Origin: Plasmopara viticola
Taxonomy: Eukaryota; Oomycota; Peronosporomycetes; Peronosporales; Peronosporaceae
Assembly (NCBI GenBank): GCA_001695595.3
Contig: MBPM02000013.1
Coordinates: forward strand, 124,001 to 188,000
Direction of reading: 5' to 3'
DNA: 64,000 nt
In this document: positions 57,401 to 64,000 of the stretch, in pieces
Position numbering within the stretch: position 1 is the first letter of the stretch
How the letters are laid out: every line of letters begins with the position of its first letter
Translations under genes and position numbers: made by a program
Notes under the pieces: model-generated
The model's input: the letters and a program-made list of their open reading frames with translations, nothing else
Database searches by the model: none
Told to the model about the DNA's origin: nothing

Positions 57401-58346
57401 TCCACGCATGCCCGGTCCAAACCCGAAGCTTGACCGTTCCGTAGCCGATGACCTTGAGCTTCACATCGTTCTTCGCGCTTGAAACACTGCGCGGCTGTTC
57501 AACTATCTTGTAGTCCACGAAGGATCCTCGATCCTTGCACATATGCGCCGATGCTCCGCTGTCCATGACCCAGCAGTTGCTCGCGTAGCCCTCACTGGCA
57601 TTGAACGCGATGTTGGACTGGTCATGGTTTGCTTCTCTTGGAATCCGACTTGAACGGCAATCTCTAGCATAGTGGCCGACCTTGCCACAATTGTAGCACA
57701 CCCCCGACGGTCCTTTGGGACGTCGTCCTTGTTGCTTCTTCGGGTGCTGCTTGACGCTTCGCTTGTTTGTGTAGAGAGCCGTTGCTTCCTCTACTCGTGC
57801 CGCCTCCTTCTGGCGCACTTCTTCAGCAATCAGCTTACTCACGAGACTGCTGAATTCGAAGCTGGTGATCGACATCCGGAACGCCTGCACTAAGCTCTCG
57901 TAGCTTGCAGGAAGGCTCCTTAGCATGACTGCGCATATGTCTTCTTCACTTGGAGCACAGTTTGCACTTCTCATCTTCATCACCAGGTCTTCAAGCTCCA
58001 TCACATGTCCACTCATGTTCGACGCCGTGTACTTGAACGAAGCGAACTTCTCCTTCAGCCAAAGCCGATTCGCCATGTCTTGAGTGTGATGAAACCTTGC
58101 CAGTCTTCCCCACGCTTCGGTCGCTGACGTTGCGTCGATCACGTGCATCAGCTGAGAGTCACTCAAATTGAGCGCGATCGCAGCGTGTGCTTGCTGCTCC
58201 TTGACCGCATTGGGTGCGCCTTCGCCAGAGACGGCTCCCCACAATCCCTTGGACATCAAAGACATCTTCATCTTGTAGCTCCATAACGCGTAGTTGGATC
58301 CGTCGAATGGCTCGATCTTGACACCGGAGTCGTTACTTGGGCTCAT
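54408..58346 (-). CDS. Copia Gag-Pol polyprotein (C6), intact
   Basis: A 1312-residue single-frame polyprotein that packages, copies and integrates element RNA. Domains: Gag (1-210) with CCHC knuckle CYNCGKVGHYARDC (217-230); aspartic protease DSGAS (262-266); integrase zinc-binding region LWHRRLGH (391-398) to CDVCATSKQ (424-432); integrase core D459, D522, E558; reverse transcriptase from about 830 with VDVDTAFLYGE and catalytic YVDD (996-999); RNase H about 1160-1290 with D1164, E1205 and D1241. The start ATG (58346-58344) lies four bases inside the LTR end, within the primer-binding site. No frameshift or stop is seen, in contrast to C1-C5. It could supply proteins in trans to the broken copies. 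Length matches autonomous Copia elements. Confidence 0.93.
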   Translation of the reverse strand: MSPSNDSGVKIEPFDGSNYALWSYKMKMSLMSKGLWGAVSGEGAPNAVKEQQAHAAIALNLSDSQLMHVIDATSATEAWGRLARFHHTQDMANRLWLKEKFASFKYTASNMSGHVMELEDLVMKMRSANCAPSEEDICAVMLRSLPASYESLVQAFRMSITSFEFSSLVSKLIAEEVRQKEAARVEEATALYTNKRSVKQHPKKQQGRRPKGPSGVCYNCGKVGHYARDCRSSRIPREANHDQSNIAFNASEGYASNCWVMDSGASAHMCKDRGSFVDYKIVEQPRSVSSAKNDVKLKVIGYGTVKLRVWTGHAWIDATLENTLHVQELSKNLFSLTAAAARGMTIEITRDECVVKRGGTPVATGRKQGFLMYLNIEADAECHVAETEAELWHRRLGHASYGTVNALVKDGRIKGEEMKMDFVCDVCATSKQVRKSFNTSEEDAELREAARSDEVVCSDVLGPITPLSKSGYKYIVSFIMMKNRYTTVFPLRKKSEVTSAFTRFYREIKTLSGTKVKVLRSDNGGEYRNAAMDNFCKAKFIKQEFTVPFNPEQNGMAERMNRTLIEMTRCMIKDSGLDKSYWCEALMTATDIRNVLPNASNKRSSPYEMVFKRKPRIDHMRVFGAQCYAHVAKAGRKKLDDSGVKCFFLGYAKKHKAYRLLDADDGSIKISRSVTFAEHPVSKVLEKKRNVIVDVVEDEEETEAPFEEEVLRTPPMRTRQEPRNDGQDNVVVQVPTRASSTPGRDGEEEWMVRPVRKKRGLVRYDKEFTNIRRSEFNLDDFEGEFDSHHCLVAESSGEQASTYEEVMKSEYKDQWLEAMKSEMKSLEDHNTWKLLDMPQHKKAVGCKWVFRIKRDPSGNIVKFKARLVAKGFTQRPGIDYNETFAPVARKESINAVLAIAAAEDLEAENVDVDTAFLYGEVEEEIYMDQPDGFEDEENPAKKCLLQKALYGTKQAARQWNSKLTKHLENQGFKGTSADPCVFVRVSRNEYSIIIIYVDDLMLFCKTMDHIEDIKSALKEEFSIKELGELKYCLGIEIHRKRDDHVIKINQQAYIKRLAEKFGVDQCKDVHTPADSNSKLSKLPEEEAFAPKYPYRELVGALMYIATCTRPDIAYAVGEVAKFCERYGKAHWAAAKRILKYLKTTLDISIVFDGSSKGELIAYADANWAGDLDTRRSTTGYVFFLNGSAVSWNSKRQPTVATSSTEAEYMSLYSVTQEAIWFRSLLKDMKYGVDSATTIYQDNQGCIALAKNPVYHSRTKHIDVKFHFLREKVEREEITLEYKPTEDMVADGFTKALARDKHSKFLTGLRMAA

Positions 58347-58350
58347 AACC
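58339..58350 (-). other. Primer-binding site of C6, overlapping gag start
   Basis: On the - strand GGTTATGAGCCC follows the 5' LTR without a gap. It is the same in B and all C copies, and its ATG is the gag start codon. Confidence 0.6.
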
Positions 58351-58556
58351 TGTTAATTAAAATAAACTCGGGATCGGAATGTTAATAAAAATAAACTCAG
58401 TAAGTAGTATTTGTGCGTTCATCCTTGTCCTACTCTTTGCTGTCTCTCTTGCTGGCCATTCATTCCTTTCGCGCACGATAGCCATTCAATCGCATTGACC
58501 AATCACTGGTCATAGTAACGTCCGCCTTTCTTCGATCAGCACATCAATCTTTAACA
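58351..58556 (-). repeat. C6 right LTR (5' LTR)
   Basis: 206 bases. It begins TGTTAAAG and ends TTAACA on the - strand; the last 29 bases are a tandem duplicate of the preceding segment (TGTTAAT..AATAAAC at 58351 and 58380 on +). Confidence 0.92.
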
Positions 58557-58930
58557 GATTTTAGCGTCCACATAAAGTAATGAAATTGGTCGATAATTGC
58601 TGGAAAGTTCCCGATCGCCTTTTTTATAAAGAAGCAAGACATGAACCCTCCACTGAAATTTTGTCATTTTTCCCTTTTGGAATTGAGCAGCATATATAAC
58701 TTCGAATATTTTGCTCCAAAGGGGTAGATCTGTCTTATAATATTCAACAGGAAGGCCGTCCGGTCCCGGAGTTTTTCCAATTGCCGTGTGTGTTAGCGCC
58801 CAATAAAACTCAAGAGCTGTGAAGGGGTCTTCGATTGAATCGACTGGGATGGGCGTCTTGTGGAGAATGGCTGGCGGTCTAATATATTTTTAAGAGCAAG
58901 CTTTTCTTAAGGCTGGGTTTTTGCAATAGT
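58557..58930 (-). pseudogene. LINE reverse transcriptase N-terminal part
   Basis: On the - strand it reads FTALEFYWALTHTAIGKTPGPDGLPVEYYK, the typical start of a non-LTR RT, then NYRPISLLYVDAKI, which continues across C6 into GPKFWPIGSGN of the spacer fragment. The order proves that C6 sits inside the RT gene. Frame breaks near its upstream end coincide with the inversion boundary. Confidence 0.75.
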
Positions 58931-59510
58931 AATACGGTCAGGATGGACACTAGATGGTTCCTGAGCGTGCAGATGCTGAGGTTCGTTGACTTAACGACAC
59001 GGCAATCGAATTCGTCTTCAAGGGCGCAATGAATTGCTTGACTGGATGAGTTCAATCAGTCTGGTCGACTCTTGGCGACTTCAAAACCCCCATATCCAAC
59101 AAATTACAAGCCCCAACTCAACTTCAAGAATTGACTATATTTTAGTCAGCTCTCAACTTTTTCACACGGATTTTCAGGATATTCACCACGATTTTAAAAA
59201 CTTGGCAGGAATTGGCGACCATACTGGAATTTCGTTTCGACTTGGATGTTCAATCTTCAGACCGTCAAAAAAGGCCCCATGGAAATGCCCAGTTTGGGTA
59301 ATCCAGTTGCCTGAAGCCCAAGAGTATTTGCACAAAACCTTAAATGAGTAAGCAGACTCTTTCTGGGCTCCTAATAAAACTTCCTATAATCCGGGATTCC
59401 TTTTAGATGAACACAAACGAAACGATTCTATTTTTCTGCGTGAGTTGTTCCTGAAAAATAATATGAACGCATGCGGGTGCTTGAAAATCTTTACCATGCC
59501 TGATCTAGTT
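58930..59510 (+). pseudogene. Inverted endonuclease/linker segment of the LINE
   Basis: While the rest of the LINE reads on the - strand, here the coding sense is +: GRNELLDWMSSISLVDSW, STSRIDYILVSSQLF and GDHTGISFRL are the C-terminal motifs of an AP-type endonuclease (SRIDYIL and the final DH), followed by the linker NPGFLLDEH and FLRELFLKNN. The - strand endonuclease N-terminal half ends at GDFNTVIS near 59505. The missing middle piece thus is present but turned round. Boundaries are approximate. Confidence 0.65.
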
Positions 59511-60003
59511 GACTGAAATGACGGTATTAAAGTCCCCCAGGACATTACAAAGACTGTTTTCCTCAAAATGACGTGGCAAATTTCCGAAAAAATCAGCCCG
59601 GTGTCCCGGCTGAACTGGGGCGTATAGTACGTGAATGTATATTATAGCCGATTCAATAATTCCACGGATCAGGAGATAACGGGAGAGGATATCCATAGAA
59701 GTGACGTGCCGGCGCGTAACGTCTTGAAGATTGCGGATAGGGCAAGTAGGTGTTAATAACAAACCAACACCAGCTTGACCTGTAAAAGTGTTCATATTAT
59801 CGTGAGACCAAAAACTGGTGTTGAGCTGGGAAGCTGTTTTCCAGTGAAATAGGGCTCTTTTAAAGCTTTTGTTCCCCGTAAATTTTGTTTCTTGAATTCC
59901 CACCATGTGAAAATAGTTTGAGAAGTAATTTAGGGTTCGTTGTGATATATCGTTTATTCCATTCGCATTAGTTGAGTATCCCTTTAGAGTCCATTGTACT
60001 TTA
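59505..60003 (-). pseudogene. LINE AP-type endonuclease, N-terminal half
   Basis: The - strand frame runs NANGINDIS, VGIQETKF (catalytic E of the QETK motif), LYAPVQPGHR and GDFNTVIS (catalytic D-x-N), all hallmarks of the EEP endonuclease fold of LINEs that nicks target DNA. It ends abruptly at 59505 where the inverted segment starts. Confidence 0.75.
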
Positions 60004-61924
60004 GGGGTAAATGGAGACCTGGGGGCCCACTAAAGTGGCCTGCTTGCGCAGATACTCAAAAGTTTTGCGTAATTCATAGAGAAGTGGCCCAGCCAAAATT
60101 CTTTTCATCAAGGGAGTTTTCATTATGGCGGACAGATTTGAATTGTCCCACGATAACCACAACGAGTGGGGCAGTGACGATGCTGCCTTCTCGAAAACCG
60201 CACTCAATTTATGTGGGTCCATATAGATGCTAGGTGCGATAATTTGCAGAGCTAGATTGGCCTCAGCCAGTTTTAATTTTAACCAGAATTGGGTCTGTTC
60301 AGGGCTTAATTGACCCAAAAGTGACTGGAAGTCGTCTGGTTTGGGTAAAGTGCTGAGACGCGGCCTGATATTGACCCATCGGCTGACGAAGGGTAATCAC
60401 GTGAGCCCAACTCTCGGAGGACCGCGTGACCAAAAGCCTTAGACCGAAGGTGGTGGAAATTGGCATCCACTTCCGAATCGAGTAAAACTCGGTGAAGGCT
60501 TGGTTGTGCTTGGACCGTTGTTAGTAGTATGTCCGGGTCAGTAATCTGGGTAAAAGATCCCAAGAATTCCTCAATCACCGCGCAGAGTTGAGAAAGGGTT
60601 AATTCTTCAACATTGCCTTGGTAAACGGCCCCATTCAATATTTCTTCGCTCACCCTCGAGACTGTTACAAAAGACGCCACAGACTGAGGTGGATCCACAT
60701 TTGTGTCTCAGAGAATGATATTTTGGTCCGGCGAATTGGGTCCTTCCGAGCCTTCACGAAGCCATTCGTAAGAGTTTATAAAGAAAATAGGCGGATATTC
60801 CCGTTGCGAGGGAGGTGAACGCCGCAAATCCACAGTCGGGGTGGCAACAGTACTAAAGATCAATTGTTTTGCCCGAAGAATGCGCGCAGGTGAAAACCAG
60901 CCGTTGTAATTGATCCCACCGAAAATTTTGGCTCGCCTTCACTTGGCCAGACCGATTTTGATCTAGCCATAGTTGTAGCCTCAATGTCTTCCATTGAGGA
61001 AATTGGACCGAGTTCTGAATCATAGTGATCCCCACTATGCGGCTCACATGCCAACCCAGAATCGTCACTCATTGCCGAATGGTCTTTTGAGTCACTCTCA
61101 TTGTCATCCGCTGGTGGAATGCTTCCAGCAGCATCTGATATGCGACTTGGTGGCTCAGATTTGTGAATTTGGCTTTTTTCTCAATTCCTCAATAAAGGGA
61201 GAGGCCACGTTATTGTAGGCCCTGTTACGGTGGTGAACCACCGAAAAGCCGTGACCTGAAAGGTGGATTTGTCGAAGCGGGCTCCGCTTATCCAGCATAA
61301 TTGAGACCGGAGGCTTTTCTTTGTTAAAATACACCTGGCGGCTGCGTGAACGAAGACCACCAACAACATGGGCCGGTGTAAAAAACACCGGAGGTGTACC
61401 TTTTTGGGCATAATAGTCATAAATGAGGCCATCCGATGCGTCATCTGAAGGCGCTGAAGTTCCACATAATACCAGTGACTGTACTTGGAATAAGGTTGAA
61501 CTTTAAATTTGCGACCGCAAATGGTCACAGTTTCACTACCCAATTCTCTGCACACCTCCTGATCGGTGCACTGAAAACTAATTCCAGCATTACGAATAGC
61601 CTTAAAGTCACGAAGATGGGTCAAATTAGACGACCACAACGGTGTCTGCGGCGTTGAACCGAGTGAGGTCATTATTTCCGTATCAGAAAAAGTAGACGTG
61701 AGCTCTCTAGCCGGAATCCACATTGGAAGGCATAGTTCGGGAGAGACCTGCTGGGGTACTCCAGCTAAAGCGGCGCAACGCTTGTCGTGTGGGTCACGCT
61801 CCGGGTTCAACAAAGCAGCTTTCGCCTTTTCAAAAACAGCGTCAGCCGGACGTGGAAATTCGGCTCTTGGTGCAGCATTTTGCCATGTCTGGCGCCATTT
61901 TTTGTCCCTTTGGGGACCCGTCAT
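60001..61924 (-). pseudogene. LINE ORF1-like region, frameshifted
   Basis: The - strand start at 61924 reads MTGPQRDKKWRQTWQN. The frame stays open to 61181, but homology-like text (YAQKGTPPVFFTPAHV, SRSRQVYFNKEKPPVSIML) moves to another frame near 61385. Further pieces are 61072-60860, 60698-60306 and 60318-60001. No CCHC knuckle is recognised. Position before the endonuclease suggests ORF1 or an N-terminal extension of one long ORF. Several frame changes make it a relic. Confidence 0.6.
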
Positions 61925-62183
61925 GATTTAACAGGTAAAAATTCCCATGTTTGTGCTACTTCTTCTTTTTTATTTTAGTTTTGTCGTTTGGCACGGTTGA
62001 ACCTACAGTTAAATACTGTAAGCGCCTAATTGTCAAGTTGACGTAAACTTTGGTGACTGTTTAGCTCGGCACGACTTGTTAAACGGGGGGGCGGAGCGAG
62101 AGCGATTTGACGGCTAAAAAAGTGGGTGAGCAAGCTTGGGCCTGTCTCTGTCCACTTTCGGTGTAGTTGGCAAATTGCGGAAT
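61925..62183 (-). other. 5' untranslated region of the LINE
   Basis: About 260 bases without a gene between the ORF1-like start and the right target duplication. It includes a short G run (62085-62091) and is not related to the effector spacers. Confidence 0.5.
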
Positions 62184-62193
62184 AGTCTTGAGT
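62184..62193. repeat. Target-site duplication of the LINE, right copy
   Basis: AGTCTTGAGT, matching 19890-19899. The effector spacer resumes directly after it with CTGTATTCGTACTCATCAAC. Confidence 0.75.
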
Positions 62194-62744
62194 CTGTATT
62201 CGTACTCATCAACTTGTCGGTCACGAGATCGCAGTGAGTACTTACCACCTTTACTGTACTGTAAAAATTATTTGCGTACATATTTATTGTTTGGTCACTT
62301 TCTTCAAAATTCCAAAACGTTTCCATTTGCGGCAAGTCATGCGATAGCACGACGAAAGTTTGACATAATAAGCAGCGTTAGAGTAATCTCTATTATACTC
62401 GTCTTTCTTGATGAAAGTATTTGACTTGAAGTGGGTCACACAGCACCCGAGTCGTGCAGGAAGATACACGACCTTCGGGTGAATGATTCTAATATTCCTG
62501 GTCTCTGGTGTGCAATACCTAATTTAATAAATTTACCTTCTGCAATTTCCATTTCGGTATCCCTCAGTATGCGAGCCGGTAGATGTACCGATAGGTGCAC
62601 GGGGAGCCATCAATTTCTTAACGGTTTCTTACCACCTTTATAAAATTTATAGATAAAACCTGATATATTGCCGCATTAAATATTATAAATCTCGGCAGTC
62701 CGTAAACCATAATTGAAAACCACATCACCCTGCTCATCAAGGCC
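62194..62744 (+). promoter_or_regulatory. Effector-cluster intergenic/promoter block 6
   Basis: This is the continuation of the E7-E8 spacer. It has the conserved CAGCACCCGAGTCGTGCAGG-like module near 62440, the CCGGTAGATGTACCGATAGG segment and the proximal block before the ATG, in the same order as upstream of E5 and E6. Confidence 0.55.
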
Positions 62745-64000
62745 ATGCGCGGCGCATTCTACGTGACGACTGCGCTTCTCATCACAAACTGCATCCGAGC
62801 AGCTGCCGAGGCCAATCGATCTGAGTACCGACAAACGTCTTACCATGATGGAGTTGTAACAGGTAGTATGGGCACCAAATCAACGCCCAGAAGATTCCAT
62901 CAAGGCAGCCATGAACCACACGACAACTTTGCCGTCAGCGCGACTAATGAAGAGCGTATGCCGGAAGCTCCCACGAGAATCACGGCTTCATTAGGCGAAG
63001 AGGCTTTGGATACCGTAAGAAAAGCGACCCATTTCACCTTTGATTTAAATGCTCCACCGGAAGAGACTTCTACGGGTGCGTTGGAGGCATACCACATTTT
63101 ACGTGACCAGGATCCTCGCACATATACGGCTAGCAGCCTTGACGTGTCACGTAGTCATTTAAGCAACAAACGCACCGCTCAAGCGCTAACGAGTCCGGGA
63201 CAGGCTTCAGGATTCGCCACTCCGAAAAAATTGTCAGGTGGTCAGCCCAAGAAACCGCGCACTAGTGCGTCTTTAAAGGATACGGAGGTACAAAGCATCA
63301 TCAGTCGTGACAAGATAACGTTTGCACCAAGGGGCTTGAGTAACGATGATGTACAAATTGTTCACAGCTTGTATTTACAACACCTTAAGCACAACTCGGC
63401 GGTCTTCGCACCGAAAGAAGATGAGACGAGAAAGATGCTTGGTATGATAAAAATAAATGACAATTGGGTACCAAGCTCAGATCAAACGTACACTCAGTAC
63501 AGTATAGAGTTGATGCAAATGAATCTGCAATCGCTGAAGGAGCTGGGTTTAAGTTCCAACACGGTTCTATATCCAAAGTTGCAGGAATTTCTAGAGCAAT
63601 CTTCGAAGGATTTGGAGGAGATCCAGCTTTGCCTTTTGCGGCTGCTATGTCTTAGGAGGTGGATGCACATGTACCGTGATTTTTTCAGCTTTTGTCATTC
63701 CAACCCTAAAATTCGCAGCAACTTTAGTGCAGCGTCGAGACTTCAAGTAGCGCTGCAGATGAGTAAGGCTAAGGTTGCAGAGTCTAGCGTTGAAGTGGCT
63801 CCTTATTTTGCTGCCTTGGGGACGAAAGAGACAAGGAACACAAACGTAGAAATTAACATGTTTAAGGACGTGGAGACTGCCGTGAAAAAGGCCAATATAA
63901 AATGGGCAGACAAGATGAACGTGTACAAGCTCTTGGAAGATGTTCCTCTAGACAAGAACCAACTCGCGGCTTCAGGACACTTTACTCCTATTGCCAAAAC
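62745..64000 (+). CDS. Secreted RXLR-like effector family protein (E8), 5' part
   Basis: The frame opens at the ATG at 62745 and stays open for 418 codons to the window end, so the gene is 3'-truncated only by the window. Signal peptide MRGAFYVTTALLITNCIRAAAEA (cleavage near residue 21); RXLR position reads RFHQ, more degenerate than E3 (RFLG) and E6 (RSLQ); the acidic motif is NEER. The body contains the EEIQLCLLRLLCLRRWMHMYRDF block seen in all members. By comparison with E3 and E6 about 190 further residues are expected. It is closest to the truncated copy E7 on the other side of the LINE, as expected for neighbours separated by the insertion. Function is inferred from the family only. Confidence 0.82.
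   Translation, partial: MRGAFYVTTALLITNCIRAAAEANRSEYRQTSYHDGVVTGSMGTKSTPRRFHQGSHEPHDNFAVSATNEERMPEAPTRITASLGEEALDTVRKATHFTFDLNAPPEETSTGALEAYHILRDQDPRTYTASSLDVSRSHLSNKRTAQALTSPGQASGFATPKKLSGGQPKKPRTSASLKDTEVQSIISRDKITFAPRGLSNDDVQIVHSLYLQHLKHNSAVFAPKEDETRKMLGMIKINDNWVPSSDQTYTQYSIELMQMNLQSLKELGLSSNTVLYPKLQEFLEQSSKDLEEIQLCLLRLLCLRRWMHMYRDFFSFCHSNPKIRSNFSAASRLQVALQMSKAKVAESSVEVAPYFAALGTKETRNTNVEINMFKDVETAVKKANIKWADKMNVYKLLEDVPLDKNQLAASGHFTPIAK

Larger units (their letters stand above)
25574..58556 (-). repeat. Tandem array: six C elements, five spacers
   Basis: Five units of 5734, 5735, 5734, 5727 and 5666 bases (starting 25574, 31308, 37043, 42777, 48504) are followed by a terminal C copy (54170-58556). 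Each unit is one Copia C element on the - strand plus a 1.35-kb spacer holding the B 3' end and a LINE RT fragment. Units are nearly identical by eye but carry distinguishing substitutions, small indels and one 70-bp deletion. The array lies exactly between the original C1 insertion in B and the original C6 insertion in the LINE, and adds about 22.9 kb to the ancestral arrangement. Confidence 0.9.
54170..58556 (-). mobile_element. Copia element C, copy C6 (original insertion in LINE, intact)
   Basis: 4387 bases with matching GATTT on both sides (54165-54169 and 58557-58561), so an original insertion. The two 206-base LTRs differ at one position seen by eye (TTAATAAAAAT against TTAATTAAAAT), which implies a recent transposition. 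It is the only copy with an open gag-pol. Confidence 0.93.
19900..62183 (-). mobile_element. Non-LTR retrotransposon (LINE), disrupted by nested Copia elements
   Basis: Read on the - strand, from 62183 leftwards, the element shows an untranslated 5' region, an ORF1-like region (about 61924-60001), an AP-type endonuclease, a reverse transcriptase (58890-58557, continuing at 31307-30672 and 21714), and a cysteine/histidine C-terminal domain (about 21561-20953). After removing the nested elements about 6.1 kb remain, a normal full LINE length. A 10-bp target duplication bounds it. Frameshifts and stops are frequent and there is one internal inversion, so it is dead and old. Element B inserted after the FADD segment of the reverse transcriptase; C6 inserted upstream, in the RT N-terminal part. 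Confidence 0.85.

Noticed and set aside
25574..58556. CRISPR-like or satellite interpretation of the periodic repeats
   Set aside because: The period is 5.7 kb, and units are retrotransposon copies with coding content, not short repeats with spacers.
59034..59351. Independent + strand gene of 105 codons
   Set aside because: Its motifs (SRIDYIL, GDHTGISF) are those of the LINE endonuclease C-terminus; it is an inverted part of the LINE.

Overview
This window looks like an effector-rich, repeat-rich region of an oomycete nuclear genome, most likely a downy mildew of the Plasmopara type. The evidence is a tandem family of secreted proteins that share a signal peptide followed by degenerate RXLR-like and (D/E)EER motifs, embedded in LTR and non-LTR retrotransposons. 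The genus is an inference from the N-terminal sequence of the effector family; no search was run.

Layout. (1) 1-19889 is a head-to-tail cluster of one effector family on the + strand. It holds a 3' fragment (1-542), an internally deleted relic (1224-1928), an intact gene (2791-4653), a second copy of the relic split by a degraded Copia element 'A' (5378-10440, with A at 5412-9789), a chimeric 3' fragment (10687-11714), a gene with one in-frame nonsense codon (13161-14966), an intact gene (15743-17563) and a 5'-truncated copy (about 18225-19576). Intergenic stretches carry related blocks, as expected if gene plus promoter duplicated together. The cluster resumes at 62194, and a further gene (62745 to the window end) runs off the edge. 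(2) 19900-62183 is one 42-kb insertion in that cluster. It is an old non-LTR retrotransposon (LINE, - strand) with a matching 10-bp target-site duplication at each end. Inside it sits Copia element 'B' (+ strand, 21715-30671, TSD ttact). Inside B sits Copia element 'C1' (- strand, TSD tccac). A second C insertion (C6, TSD gattt) sits elsewhere in the LINE.

The central feature is a tandem array of about 33 kb (25574-58556): six C copies separated by five near-identical 1.35-kb spacers, each made of the 3' end of B plus a LINE reverse-transcriptase fragment. The flanking target-site duplications and two LTR sequence types show how it arose. C1 has tccac on both sides, C6 has gattt on both sides, and C2-C5 have gattt on the left and tccac on the right. 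That is the signature of repeated unequal crossing-over between two same-orientation insertions. Internal variants show that the monomers are also mosaics.

Only C6 keeps one uninterrupted 1312-residue Gag-Pol reading frame with all catalytic residues visible. The B LTR carries a cluster of CRE-like TGACGTCA octamers immediately followed by a perfect four-unit heat-shock element. In B and C the gag start codon lies inside the primer-binding site, opposite what would be the anticodon of a methionine tRNA. No rRNA, canonical tRNA or CRISPR array was seen.
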